Below, piece by piece: positions 23,452-36,013 of a stretch of DNA of 48,961 bases. The translations under genes were made by a program, and so were the position numbers. Position 1 is the first letter of the stretch. Each line of letters opens with the position of its first letter. The notes beneath the pieces are model-generated. The model was given only the letters and a program-made list of their open reading frames with translations. It searched no databases and had not been told where the DNA came from. This stretch comes from Pelargonium nanum (lineage: Eukaryota > Streptophyta > Magnoliopsida > Geraniales > Geraniaceae). The DNA lies in NCBI GenBank assembly GCA_036897485.1, contig JAYMTF010000154.1:1-48961 (forward strand). Reading direction: 5' to 3'.

Positions 23452-25469
23452 TTGTTGATCCTTTGGAAAACAAAATTATAATTACATAAAACTTATGAAA
23501 CTTTATTGTCTAGATTCATTGGAACTTTACTACTAGTGTGAAAAAACAAAAAGGTCTTGTATTTTAACCCCCTAAAGGTGCTCTACAGTTTACAGGTTTT
23601 TATCAGTATGTCCCAATCAAGCATGAAAAAGATGAATCTAAAACAACAAGATAGATATGTGGTGAGATGAACCTACCCCAGTAAACCAAGGGTTCACTTT
23701 TAAGAGTTGGAAATAAAATTGATATTGAATGCCTTGCTAGCTAATTGGCTTATTATGTCAATCCAAGTTCTCAAAAAAATCTGTGCAGCCCCAATGGAGG
23801 TAAGGTAATAGACTAATAGCTAGTGGTCCATTTTGCAAATGCAACATCTTCACTAGTCCCTTCCTAGCCATCCAAGAAGTGTTGAAATATTTGGGAGCAT
23901 AGAATAGTATGGATTCTTGATGAGCATCCTATTCCTTCCACAATATGTTTGCTATTTTTTTTATTGAGTAATGTTACAATATGACCTCTTGCCTTTTATA
24001 CCATAATACATGATCTCAGTAAGAGATTCTCACAACACAATGTTGAAGAAAAAAGATTTTGTTTCTGTGTCAGCCAGGGCAACAAGATTTTGGATCATAT
24101 ATTGGGATGGTAGGCTAAGATGTATCTGATGAAACTACAAGAAAAAGAACAGATTCTAAGACAAACAGAACCATTTCACAAGGCATGGGAAAATGTTTGA
24201 ATGGCACTACTTTTACAAGGTTAATTAGATCAAAGAAGTAGCATTCATGAGTACATGAATATTGCTGACGTAGATTCTTCAGTTCTTGCATCACTCATAA
24301 CCGAAGAGTTTCCACATCAACTTTGCCATTTCCATCTGTATTCAATGTTTTATCTCAAAAGAAAATGGTCAACATCTCTTTGCTTTATATACCCTCGAAT
24401 CTATTCCTAATATGCACTTGATTCATGTTTCACAGCTTAAAAGCATTTCATTTTCTCAATTTCTTTCCACAAACAATAATTAGTTTTTACTGATGTTACA
24501 ACTTACAAGATAATACTCGTGAGTGTCTGTTCAAGAGAATATAAATGTAAATGGTTTATCTTTCCTACAAGGCATGTATGGTTTATAAGAGGAAAAATGC
24601 TCAGCATATGTTCTTCAAAGAAACTAGGTTAATAATACAAGCATATCGCATATGTATGGTATAAGAAGAATTTTAAGGAATAAGTGAGGTTAGCAAATAT
24701 TGGAAAATGGAAAGAACATGATGTGCTTAGATTATTGTGTTGAAGATGCTCAAATGCAAGTAAATTCTTCCAATGTGACTATTAGTCTATTGTTCAAGTT
24801 CAACAACTTGTGCATTAGCAATTCAGACCTTGAAATTTACAAATGAAGAAAGTAAGAGGAGACTCTTATCAGCTAATTTGAATATGTGATAGGCATGTGC
24901 TCCTTCCAAGGAGACAAACTAGAAAGTAAAAATGTATTGTATAGCAGTTGATTTGAGGCCTTGAGTCAAATGGAAGTGTGTTTGAGGATGAGAAATTGTA
25001 CACTCATTGTAAATGTAAAATGTCCATTTATGTTTCTTTCATGCTCATCACAGACTTCACTATAATGAGAATTGTAATGGCTCTCCCTCAACATGGTGGA
25101 GGTATTGGAATTGCAAACGTGACGAATGGGAAATGCTTGCATAGCCAAGAGAATGCAGATTCTAATTCCCCATCCATGCAGCATTATTGAGGTTAAGCAT
25201 CTTTTTATCTTGAGTTTTAGCTCCATTTTCTCTTCTATTATTTGGCTTTATTCTTTCCCTCTATACATCATATCTTGACTACTCATACTTTCTCCTCCCT
25301 ACTTGCACCATCAACTCCTCTTTAAATTACTTGCTACTTCTAGCCCTCATTCCACTCCATAAACCAAACTCTATTCCTCAAATCCTTCTAATTCAGAACC
25401 CTTCCTTAGTTTCCATAACAAGAGCTCTTGTTATCGAGTTGGAAGAGTTTGTGCGAGTGCATTCTGAGA
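23452..25469. other. Intergenic DNA and ALMT promoter side
   Basis: About 2 kb of AT-rich DNA with no recognisable gene, RNA or transposon ends. Bases 25250-25469 are C/T-rich with few G, typical of a plant 5' leader, and likely include the transcription start and 5' UTR of the ALMT gene. Confidence 0.5.
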
Positions 25470-27850
25470 ATGAATGGAAAAAAGGGTAGTAATAGCATTG
25501 AGATCAACATTCCTGCAGCTACCACCAAAGCCAATCAAGTTGAAACTGATCAAAATATTGGGATTTGGGGTGGCTTCAGCTCCTCATGTAAAGCTTGGAT
25601 TTGGGATGTATGGGCTTTTTGCAAGGAGGATAGCAACAGAGTGATATTCTCACTGAAAGTGGGTCTAGCTGTTCTCCTAGTGTCCCTGCTGATATTATTC
25701 CAAGCACCTTATGATGTGTTTGGCACCAATATCATTTGGTCCATCCTCACAGTTGCAATCATGTTTGAATATACAGTTGGTATGTACCTTATGATTATAA
25801 TCTTTATGTCCACATATTCACAACTGAGAAACATGAACTAAAAGTTTATTTCTGTTCCTTTTACTTTTTAAGGAGCAACATTCAACAGAGGGTTCAACAG
25901 AGCACTTGGGAGCTTGCTTGCAGGAATTCTTGCTGTGATTGTGGCTCAGTTTGCTCTGTGCACAGGCCAGGTTACTGAACCTATTATCATAGGCGCGAGC
26001 ATATTCTTGATTGGTATGCGTGTATAATATAGTCTATATCCTCTAGAAATGAAGAGAATTTGATTTTGTTGAACATCATGCATATGCAGGAACTATTACA
26101 TCATTGATGAAACAATGGCCAACACTTGTGCCATATGAGTATGGGTTCAGGGTCATACTTTTCACCTTCTGTTTGATCGTAGTTTCTGGTTACCGGATGG
26201 GAAACCCGATTAGAACTGCCATGGACAGACTTTACTCCATCGCCATTGGAGGTTTTGTAGCTGTCCTAGTGAATGTTCTTGTTTGCCCTATGTGGGCAGG
26301 AGAGCAGCTGCACAAGGAGCTAGTCAAAAGCTTCAATGCTGTGGCTGACTCACTAGAAGGTAAGAGCAAAACTGTGAGCTTCCCTTACCATTTTCTTTAC
26401 ATGCAGTACAGAAAAATAATCTTTGTATCATTTTTTTTTTTGAAGAATGTGTGAAGAAGTATTTAGAAGATGATGGATTGCATAATCCAGAGTTCTCCAA
26501 AACTGTCATGGATGAGTTCCCAGATGAGCCTGCTTACCGGAGATGTCGCGCCACGCTCAACTCCTCAGCAAAACTAGATTCTTTGGTACTTGTATATTTT
26601 TATGCTCTGTCCATTCTGATTCTTTAAAATGTGTAAGTTCTGACACTGATGTTGTTGCATATACAAGGCTCTGTCAGCAAAATGGGAGCCACCACATGGC
26701 AGGTTTAGACACTTCTTTTATCCATGGTCGCAGTATGTCAAAGTTGGTGCAGTTTTGAGATATTGTGCCTATGAAGTAATGGCTATTCATGGTGTTCTAC
26801 ATTCTGAGATTCAGGTCTTTTTCTCTCAACAATATAATATGTTCTTGTCTTGTTTAGTACTAGAAAGACTCAGAATCCTTGAAATAAAAGTTAATGGACC
26901 ATACCTAGATATCATAAAATATGAACTCAGAGAGAGAGATAAGAGAATAGAATCTCTGGTGGAAAGATGTGTTTGTTCTTGCAACTGTGCCTCCATTTGG
27001 AATGGATGGCAAATCAGGACACTGAAACATTTTGTTCTCTAGAGTCTTGTGTGTATCATAAACTGCATGGTCTTCGCATTATCAAGCATATGAATATTCC
27101 TAAGTTCTGGTTCAGTACAGAAACTAGATATCATAAAATATGAACTTAAAAGAATTGCAGAAATTAAAAAGTTGTTTCAGTAGCGTACAACTAACCTCAG
27201 CTCCTCCTTGTTTGGTTTTCCAGTCGCCCTATGGCCTCCGGAAAACTGTGCAGTCAGAGATCCTAGAAGTGACGAGCCAGGTTGCAGAACTAGTGAGGAG
27301 CTTGGGGAGAGACATTAGTACTATGGAGAGAAGCCTCAAAAACTCCCTACTGGTGCAGGTTCATGGCTCAACTGAGCGGCTCCAACGCGCCATGGACTTG
27401 CATTCTTATCACTTCACTTCCACTTGTGATCCTCCTGACAACAACTCTTCCAGGCTACTTACCAAGCTCTCGCATGCCCTGTCCTCCACTCTCTCGGACC
27501 TCACGAGCCAACTGCCAGAACCTGACAGCAACAACAGCCTAGAAAAGGGCTCGAACATGCTGTTTTCGGGGAATCTACCACCAGTACAGGCAGAATCTTA
27601 CCATGAGATGATGAGAAAGCAATCGAGAAGGCTTCATTCTTGGCCGTCTAGGGAGGTTGATGCTTTCGGAGAAGAGGGAGGCCTCGGGACAGACTTGTTG
27701 CCCAGAATGAGAGCTTTGGAGAGCACTGCTGCGCTGTCTCTGAACACCTTCACTTCGCTGCTTATTGAGTTTGTTGCTCGGACTGATCACTTGGTTGAAG
27801 CAGTTGATGAACTTTCAAAGATGGCTAAGTTCAAGTATGAGGTTGTATAG
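25470..27850 (+). CDS. ALMT: Aluminium-activated malate transporter family anion channel (ALMT), 544 aa
   Basis: Exons 25470-25779, 25873-26013, 26090-26359, 26446-26585, 26668-26814 and 27224-27850 join to 544 codons plus TAG, all GT-AG. The ATG at 25470 is the first in frame that leads on. The nearby ATG at 25474 runs into a stop within a few codons. After a 45-residue head come six hydrophobic segments (about 62-225) with the family signature GATFNRGFNRALGSLLAG and the PYEYGFRV motif. A cytosolic helical domain follows with the hallmark WEPPHG and a long C-terminal tail. ALMTs are voltage- and ligand-gated channels for malate, chloride and other anions. The layout with PYEYGFRV recalls the vacuolar ALMT3/4/5/6/9 clade from memory, so a tonoplast location is a guess. 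It is tail-to-tail with the Cys/His-repeat gene. Confidence 0.94.
26905..27146 (+). repeat. 23-bp direct repeat pair in ALMT intron 5
   Basis: A 23-bp word beginning CTAGATATCATAAAATATGA occurs at 26905-26927 and again, identical, at 27124-27146, both inside intron 5. The copies are 219 bp apart and may be the scar of a local duplication or of an insertion between them. There are no inverted tips. Confidence 0.6.
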
Positions 27851-28658
27851 AAACAAAGAAAGCTACACACCATACAGATACTGAAATATGATAATTACAC
27901 ACATAAAATACTACAAAATGGGAGTAGGGAGAGATGGATGGAATTTGGAAATTGTTAACCCTTAACCGTGAAATGCATTCTAATTTTTAACAGAAAGGTC
28001 AAATTAAATTCAGATTTAACAAGAAATTAAACCAGTATACCAAATTCCCTGCAAATATATATGAACACTATTGACTTGTTTACCAAAATCAATTACAAAA
28101 CCCTCAGACTATAACACAAATGACAAAAAACCAATGATAAGCCTCAAACTTGTGGGTTACAGCACTCTGTTCATGTAACAATCATGTGAACAAACTAAAA
28201 TAGAGAACCAATTGTATGTTAACCACCATTTAGTAGGTTAGAGCAAGGCTTCTTGTAAATATTCAAATTCAAAAACATAAAAAGAAACACAGCATAGAAT
28301 ACTTGACAAAATCTAAAGACTTTATTAACCCCAGAATGTCATAATAGACTGACCAATAGTTCAACCATACAGGAGAATACCTGTATTCAACAAGTTTCAG
28401 AACAAATAAATATTTACAGGATATAACCATGACCCAGCCCTAAAAGCTAGAAACAACCCCACTTTTCAATCCCTTGCTATTATAGTTATACAGGGACATC
28501 AAAGCACATAACTGGTTCTCACAACCTGAACACTACACTGAATGAGAACAACTTCTAATCATAAACCCACTAAAGAAACTAAAACATTAGACACAACAAG
28601 CAGACAAACTCAGGAAACTTCTCTAAGACCAACTAGAAAACAGAGGGGGTGCATAACC
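27851..28658. other. Convergent 3' flanks of ALMT and the Cys/His-repeat gene
   Basis: About 800 bp between two stop codons. It should contain both 3' UTRs and polyadenylation sites, reading towards each other. AT-rich, with several AATAAA-like words on either strand. No gene seen. Confidence 0.5.
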
Positions 28659-30698
28659 TTAAATCCAATGTTTAGGCATTACATAAGATTTCATGGGGTC
28701 TGAGGGGTTGCCAACTAGACCTTTGCTGCTGCTTGGGCCAAGACCAGAACTGCCTGAGAGCATTGCCATCAGGCTCCCCCCATGCACCCTACCTTCTGGA
28801 ACAAAAGCTGAAGCGGATGACCGGTCTCCTTCCCTAACTGGGTGTTGTGCGTTAGTGGCTCCATGTTGGTCCAAATCAGAACAAGGTTTGCCAGTCAATA
28901 TTCCTCCACCTCCATCCATCTTCATGATATCAACATTCATATCCTCAGCACCAGCCACCTTCATCTCCTCAGGCTTAGTAACTTTAGGATCCTGGACCAC
29001 ATGTCCCAGGGTGATACCGCCATGAACTCTCTTATCCTGCACTAGACCACTGTGGAGCACACATAGGCCACTCTTCCCCCTTGCAAATGAGTTACATGGG
29101 CCACTAGATTGGTCGCCATATTCTGAACCAAGATGGCCCCAAGAGCATCTTTTACCTCCTCCATGGGCCTTGCAAAAATCAGTGCTGCCTTGAGCACTCT
29201 TGCTACAACCTTCAAACTTGCACCTTTTTCCACCACCATGACGGACGCAAAAGTCAGTCCTTCCCCTGGCACTCTTGGTACAATCAGGCACTTGACATCT
29301 TTTGCCACCACCATGTGCCACACAGAAGTTTGTCCCTCCATGTACACTCTTTGTGCAAACTCCACCACCATGAAATGCACACCTTTTTCCTCCACCATGT
29401 CCCTTGCAAAAAGGAGTGCTGCCTTCAGCACCCTTAGTGCAACCTAAAGCCGTGCACCGCTTTCCTCCACCATGGGCCTTGCAGAACATTGTGCTTCCTT
29501 GTGCGCCTTTCGAGCATCCTACAGCTTGGCATCGACGGCCACCTCCATGTGATATGCACAGGCCTGAGAGGCCTTCTGCACTCTTAGTGCAATTCTCTTT
29601 CTGACATCTCTTACCACCACCATGTCTAATGCACAAGCCTGATTTCCCTCTTGCAGCTCGAGTACAACTGTCACGACTGCATCTCCTGCCACCACCATGG
29701 GCAATACAGAAATCAGTGCGCCCCTCTGCACTTTTTGTGCACCCTAGGTATTCGCATCGGCGACCACCACCATGAGCCTTACAGTACACAGTGCGGCCCT
29801 CAGCTCCCTTGTGGCATCCAGATTTTTGGCACCTCCGACCACCACCATGGGAAATACAACGGCCAGAAGCACCTCTGGCTCCCTTTCCGCATCCCTCAAT
29901 CTGACATATCTTTGAACTTGTGCTGCGTTGTTGTGTTATCCCGGAAGTACAGGTGACTGAGCTTTTCGGTGTTGTTATTACACTTGATGAGAGGTCTGGA
30001 ATGTTGAGAATTGGATCAATGTTTCTAGGAGCCTGGTTGAAAAAGAAGCTAGGTTCGGCATTTGCTGAAATCTGCAAGTGTGGAGCAGAAATACCTTTTC
30101 TCCAACAACTCGATGTTGATCCTTCATCCACACGGTAGGGTCCACCAACAGCAAGTAGGTTATCTAAACCAAATTGAAGAGAAGTGGAGCCCTGATGGAC
30201 ACTAGTGATATCAGATTCAGATGGCCCAGTAGAGAGACTTAACTCTAGGTCAACGTTGGGCTGCAATTTCAGGGCTTTTGTATTTGAGCTTGCTGGTTTC
30301 TTTGGGCAAGGTATCTTCTCAATGCCAAGATGGAGACTAAAATCCAGTTCAAGGTCCATTGTGGACTCCTCATCAGTTTCTTTGGCTGAAGACATTGTAG
30401 TACAAGCAGTTGCTGAACTCCCCTTGCTATCTGAGGAACTTGAAGATCGACCTAGCCCAAGAGACAGTGAAGAACCAACTTGTTGGTCCATTGATGCATC
30501 AATCAAACTCCACTTTCGTTTGATTCCCTTAGATGTAGACAAGCAAGGAATTGGAGAAGCAGGAGAATCAAGTCGTAAGACTGTGTCTGTGCTGTAAACA
30601 GCTCCAGCTCCATCAATTTCCAATGAATTACCAAGAACCCTGAAGGCATTTGAAGAATATTTAGCAGCAAAACCCAATTTCTGGAACCTGATGTCCAT
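28659..30698 (-). CDS. Cys/His tandem-repeat nuclear-type protein (At1g64140-like, often mislabelled WRKY), 679 aa
   Basis: One coding exon with ATG at 30698 and a stop at 28659. Residues 1-260 are Ser-rich and carry three EAR-type LxLxL motifs (SSLSLGLG near 76, LDFSLHLG near 118, VDLELSLS near 149). From about residue 265 to 550 there are eleven tandem units of roughly 25 residues with the pattern C-x4-C-x10-C-x2-H-GGG-(K/R)-R, as in CTKSAEGRTDFCIAHGGGRR. These are candidate zinc-binding fingers. Unit 8 has a longer first loop, and unit 11 has an insertion and lacks the GGG. The tail (550-679) is low in structure. Databases often call such proteins 'probable WRKY19' because the same repeats sit in Arabidopsis WRKY19, but no WRKYGQK domain is present here. 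Function is unknown. EAR motifs and basic fingers suggest a chromatin or repressor role, which is inference. Confidence 0.9.
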   Translation of the reverse strand: MDIRFQKLGFAAKYSSNAFRVLGNSLEIDGAGAVYSTDTVLRLDSPASPIPCLSTSKGIKRKWSLIDASMDQQVGSSLSLGLGRSSSSSDSKGSSATACTTMSSAKETDEESTMDLELDFSLHLGIEKIPCPKKPASSNTKALKLQPNVDLELSLSTGPSESDITSVHQGSTSLQFGLDNLLAVGGPYRVDEGSTSSCWRKGISAPHLQISANAEPSFFFNQAPRNIDPILNIPDLSSSVITTPKSSVTCTSGITQQRSTSSKICQIEGCGKGARGASGRCISHGGGRRCQKSGCHKGAEGRTVYCKAHGGGRRCEYLGCTKSAEGRTDFCIAHGGGRRCSRDSCTRAARGKSGLCIRHGGGKRCQKENCTKSAEGLSGLCISHGGGRRCQAVGCSKGAQGSTMFCKAHGGGKRCTALGCTKGAEGSTPFCKGHGGGKRCAFHGGGVCTKSVHGGTNFCVAHGGGKRCQVPDCTKSARGRTDFCVRHGGGKRCKFEGCSKSAQGSTDFCKAHGGGKRCSWGHLGSEYGDQSSGPCNSFARGKSGLCVLHSGLVQDKRVHGGITLGHVVQDPKVTKPEEMKVAGAEDMNVDIMKMDGGGGILTGKPCSDLDQHGATNAQHPVREGDRSSASAFVPEGRVHGGSLMAMLSGSSGLGPSSSKGLVGNPSDPMKSYVMPKHWI
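29045..29906 (-). repeat. Coding tandem repeats, eleven units of about 75 bp
   Basis: The DNA encoding the Cys/His fingers is itself repetitive. CACCACCATG-type words (plus-strand view of HGGG) recur about every 75 bp. Unequal crossing-over could change the unit number between alleles. Confidence 0.85.
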
Positions 30699-30708
30699 GA
30701 AGCAATAC

Positions 30709-32931
30709 CTGAAACGTAATACTGATATCCAAACCTAATCTCAATTGTAAGTGACAATCTGCCTGACTTCCGGGTTAAATACAATTATTTACAAAACTAC
30801 GGTTAGATGTCTCTGTAAGAGTACATCCCACCCCCACTAACAAATCCTGAGGTATCACACCTATCCATGCTGAAACGAATTTATTCCAATTTAAGGTCTG
30901 ATTAGTTGCTGCTAGTAAAGAGGGATCTGAGGACACCTGATTTGTTCACGACATGGCCACTAACCATCCTGTAGACCAAATCATGCAATTAGCCAGACCA
31001 AGAAATTGCAGCCAAAACATAAAGTACTCAAAAGTAGAATAGCAATAAGACATTATGACAGGAAAAGATAAGCTCTTTTATTTTTCATTTATGTTCAGAT
31101 CCTTAACAGGAGACATTAATATTTGCTGAGGCCATCATAACAATGTGTCCTGCAGATAACATGCATTTTATCTTTTTAAAGATCAAATCAAAGAATTCTT
31201 TACTATGTTCAGCTATGAAAGATGGTAAAGATGAAACTTGAACACGCTTCTATAATGACAATTGCCAAAAATACGACAGTTTGAAGCCGCAAGAAATAGA
31301 TCGGAATAGCCAAGGAATGTCAAAGATTAATAAAACAGTAGATAGGAATAGGAAGAGTTAATGGTAAGATCTCACGGTGAAAATTAAAAAGAATTAATTA
31401 GAGAAGAAAACAGGATCTACCAACAGTACATCAAGTAAACTAGTTCAGAAACAACGGGAGGTTCAGTCTCTAGTCTAGTCATCTACAATATTGAACTGAG
31501 TGAGTAAACTAAAAATTTATGATATGAGAATGCTATGTAAGCCTTCCTAACTACTCCAGGTAACAGAAAGAACAGATCAGGCACTGGCTATCTAGGAGGA
31601 GAAAAAAAATATGGCTATATATTTTCAATATAGAATATTTGCTGGGTTGGTTGACAGATGAAAATGTATGGTAAAAAAAGGAAAGTCCGTTTTTAGAGTT
31701 CCAGGATATATAACAGAGGAAATTGAAGACTTTAATTTCACCTTTTTCTTAAAAATAAACATATTGTGGCAATAAGCAAAACTACTTTAGCTCTAAAAGC
31801 TGAAATTTTTCTTCACAAAATCAAAAGCCAAGACTGCCAAATGCATCAAAGTTTTGAACTGACAAAGTGCATATTCTCAGGACGGGAGCCAGATCACGCC
31901 AGATTTGCAAGAATCTAAGGAAATCTAGTTGAAATCAAACCTAAAAAAGATATGAAAATATTCCATCCTATCTTCATTTACAAAAAAAATATAAAAATAA
32001 AAATATCAATACCTATCTAATAATTTTGATTAGTAAAGGCAAGTGAAAACCCCAACCATGTCAGTTGAACTGGACATACAGCAACTGCTAGGCTCAATTG
32101 AGACAACATTATTTCATTAATAGGAGGAAAAAAAACTCCCCATGAAACATCATATTATTCCTTCAGCTCAGAATCCCATCAACTACGTAAAGGTTAAATC
32201 TAGAAATCAATGGATACATCATCGTATTAAGTAAGTTCAAACGCATCTATATTAACAATTCATATGTGTGATGTATCTCTCTAAGTACGAACAATCAGAT
32301 TCATGACAAAACAAGCTTCAGCAATTATAGATTCAATCAGCGAATAAAGCAAAAGCTTGTGAATTTGATGAGACAAAAATTGAAATCAGGGTAACCCATT
32401 TAGGTGTAAAGATATTAAATTACAGGGGAAGGTATAAACTTAAGACAGAGTACAAGGATAACATGTTAAACAGATTTGAGAAACGAAAAAAGGGAGTCTA
32501 AATCAAACCACATCCTTCATAATATCAATCAAAACAATTAGAACAAGCTGGCAAACGAATTCAGCAGAAAAAACAAAACTCTGCAACCTCAAGACTTTGT
32601 TTGGTTGCTAAGAAAACAGAAGAAAGAAAAATAAAGCAAATTTCACAGATTCCCGACTCTGAAAAGCCAGACGTTGCACTCTACTACTCTCAGAGATCCC
32701 GGAAAAACGTAAAACACCGAGAATTTCAGCACAATTCATCAATTTTACCGGCAATCAAACGCGGCTGAGTCGTGTGAACTCAAAAGGGAAAAAAACGGCA
32801 CAAGGGATTGATTTCCAGACTCTAGAAATCCAGAGTGAAACGAATACCAAACAAAACTAACTGAAATCCTCGAAGATTTAGATCAAAAGTAACGATTTGA
32901 AGTTAAGATCAGAATAAGAAGAGAAAATTAC
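30709..32931 (-). other. 5'-UTR intron of the Cys/His-repeat gene
   Basis: The acceptor TTTCAG|GTATTGCTTC lies 10 bp upstream of the ATG at 30698. A good donor, CCGAG|GTAATT, lies at 32931 at the end of a GA-rich, leader-like stretch. Together they predict a 2223-bp leader intron with no coding frame inside. Long leader introns near the start often raise expression in plants. RNA reads across the junction would settle it. Confidence 0.6.
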
Positions 32932-34149
32932 CTCGGAAATTGGATTGAATGGGATTAGTAGATTTGGGCAACAAGGGCAGTGCAGATTTGAAGATTAAAA
33001 TGGGGAGCTTTAGGGCAATCGGAGAGCGCCGGCGAGAGAAGAGACGAGGCGGGGAGAGAAGATTGTGATCGTTTGTTTAACAGCAAAAAAATTGGGAGGT
33101 AAAGAGAGGCTATAAAGGGCGTGGAAATAACGATGGGGTGCGCGTGTCAACGCACGTTGGACCCTATTTGTCTTTTACCAAAGCTAAAATAAAGACCAGT
33201 AATTAATTTCCATTAAAATACGCATAATTAATGCCCATATTGCATTAACTTGATATCAAATTATTCATAACTTTCGCTTTCAAAAAAAAAAATACGTAGT
33301 ATTATTTATAACTTTCTAGACATAGAAAAAAAAATTGAAGCCTTCTCCCCATTCATTTTTATTTTTAGTCGAATGATTTACTTTTGAATCACTGTTGATA
33401 TTTTATGTTTGGTAATATTTTTTAGTATAGTCATCTTCACAATTGAAAATTGTTGTTTTTCATGTTAAATATCTTGAACTATACACCAAAGAGCATTATT
33501 AGGTTCGAATTTTAAACTCACGTGATTTTACTATGTTGTTATTCCACTTGCTCATTTCTTTTCTATTTTGTCTCCCCTTTTGTAATCTTGTAGACTACAA
33601 TTCATCATTTTCGTTTTATGATCACATGTTGGTAAGTTTCTCATTGTTGGAAGTTTTCTTTTACGAGTTTATGATTATTCCTATATAATGTTGTGTTTCA
33701 AATTTTCACGAAAGAAATTATGATTCGTCACTTGTTTCACTTTTACAACCGAAATTTTATCCAATTACTCGACAATTAGACATTTTTATTATCATTTAAG
33801 ATTTACAAATCATTTTACTTAAGAGTATTTGATTTTATCTCATCTCTCTCTTTTAGTATTTATAATAAGACATTGACTATGGTCGAAAAAAATATTCTTC
33901 CATATATACACACTTTCAAAAACAAGATTGAGATTTTTTTTTCTTTTGAGAGAGATACTGAAACTGAGAAGAGATGGTCAATCTCATGCATTACAAGATA
34001 AAAAAACCAGCTTATCTTTTTTATGTACGTTGGTTAAAAAATCAGACTTTATTTTGGTTGGAATAAAAATGAAGCTAGAATGACAACATAATTTCTAGTG
34101 TTCCAAAAGTAGAAAAATAAAATAATAAAAGATAAACAAATATAGTATA

Positions 34150-34400
34150 TAAAAGCGGTTGAGGTTGGTTGATTGGTCGTGCGTGCCAAGGGTCGGGTGT
34201 TAGGGTTAACATCTCGTGGCGATACGAGAACGTCGCTGCGCTGACACGTCAACGTGTGTGACTCTGATGTTTTTTGGAGGCGGCAGCGCCTCGTCACCGC
34301 TCTTGGTGCTCACTTCCCTTACCGGAAGGTGGGCCCACGCGCACTCTCTTCCTTTGACCAAACCGACCGCCATTTTCAAGCTTATTCAGAGTTCTTTTTT
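34150..34400. promoter_or_regulatory. GC-rich island with dyad symmetries (putative regulatory DNA)
   Basis: In a strongly AT-rich setting this stretch holds three palindromic elements. TCTCGT/ACGAGA arms with a 6-nt spacer lie at 34212-34229. ACACGT/ACGTGT arms with spacer CA, of the bZIP ACGT type, lie at 34244-34257. The perfect GTGGGCCCAC lies at 34329-34338. A TTGACC W-box-like word follows. Such clusters are typical of plant promoters. No clear open frame follows on either strand. Confidence 0.35.
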
Positions 34401-35826
34401 TTAGTTTTTAACATTATATTATTCTCTTAATAAATAAAAATTGAGACGTTTGGTAATTCACCAACCATATACTGTAGCACACAGCTTGATATAATTTTGT
34501 TTTTCCAGATAAGTGTTCAATATTTTTTATTATTATTTTAACCATGATTAAATTATAATTATGAAATAATTTACTGTGATTTAAAGAGTTGGCTGAAATT
34601 CTTTCTCATCTTTTTATATTTTGTTTTATTTTTAAAATTTTAATTAGATAAACATTTGTGAGATTAACTAGGATGAGATTGCATGATTTGAACTTCTTAA
34701 CAGCTTGATAATCGTGGAATTTGAATGAGATAATTAATTGTAATAATTAAAAAAATGGATTTGGCTTCAGTTTTCAAACGTACGAATTCTTTTATCATAT
34801 ACTGTAATTAAAATTTTGAAAAAATAGGGAGTCACCAAAGAAAATATCTCAATTCTTTTACTTATATTAAAGCTTTCTACTTAACAAAATCTTCAATTCA
34901 ATATGGTCATAATGTTAGAGATGGATAAACAAAAAGTTGATGTTTTAAATGAAGACTAACTATTCCAAATGCAAAGCTAATTTGAAAAATTATTTTATTT
35001 AAACATTTTTCATCATCAAGAGATTATTTTATGTTATGTAACAAGCTATACTGTTCCAGTTTGGACCCATTATAAAACTAATTTCTCACCATGAAATTTT
35101 AAGAGGTACCTTCTAGTCTTCTACACGGTGCAGTACACTAAGAAAAATAAATAATTTAAGCGTGGACAGTCAGATTTGAAGAACACAATGCATCTTAACC
35201 ACAAAAATTAAACCTTTTGAGTATAATTAAAATTGGTTTTGTTTATAAATTATAGTTCCAGCTTTTAAGAATGTTAGTGGACATAAGAGGCAGAGGCTGG
35301 CAGAGACGGAGACAGATGTGCATATTTGATTCATTAAATATTATAGAATAACCTTCAAAAAAACAAAAATATCATAGAATAGATTTTGAGGGGTGAATAG
35401 AATATGCCATTTAATATTCGGATCAGTAAAGCAGCACGTGCAATGTTTCATGCACGAGCCATTCACGTGACTTCCAGTAACAGCAGAGAGATTAGGATAT
35501 TGCATGGTTGTCTGTGTGATTTGGGCCATGTGGTCCCCAAAAGATCTTCCTTTCACCCAAACACTTTGTTCATTTATCACACACCACTACCTGTACCGTC
35601 ACCCATATTTTGTGTTTACTACTATTTATGTTTTCTTTTTTAAATGTATTACTATTAACGCTTTTGTTATAAAAAATTAAAAACATATCATATTTGTTGA
35701 AAATGTGTTTCTTATTATGCTTGAAATTTTGTTTTGAAATAAATGTTATATATCATTTCTCAATAACACATGCTAAAGAGAACACAATATAAACATTGAT
35801 ATTCATTTTAGGATAAAAAGATAATA

Positions 35827-36013
35827 TTCCTTCCATCTCAAAATTAGTGTCATAATTTATATTTTAAGAAAAAATGAAGAGATGTTATATGTTTACTGTT
35901 GTAGCAAACTTAAGAAATGGTAACGTATAATAGAGAGACATTACTGATAATTAACGTATAACTAATTTTTTAAAAATAAAAACAGGACACTTATTTAAAG
36001 ACGAAACAAGTGA
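35827..36013. mobile_element. Stowaway-like MITE, about 187 bp, degenerate
   Basis: The left end TTCCTTCCATCTCAAAATTA leads into GTGTCAT. The right end, inverted, reads CACTTGTTTCGTCTTTAAAT then AAGTGTC. Both echo the Tc1/mariner Stowaway tip (CTCCCTCCGTCCC followed by AAGTGTC). A TA dinucleotide flanks each side (35825-35826 and 36014-36015). The tips are only moderately conserved, so this is an old copy. Confidence 0.5.

Noticed and set aside
28693-30597. Several long frames opposite and out of phase with the Cys/His-repeat gene
   Set aside because: They mirror the repetitive coding DNA of the real gene and have no domain of their own.
30708-32931. Hidden coding exons inside the long leader intron
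   Set aside because: No open frame of note on the gene strand. The ATG at 30698 begins a complete protein.
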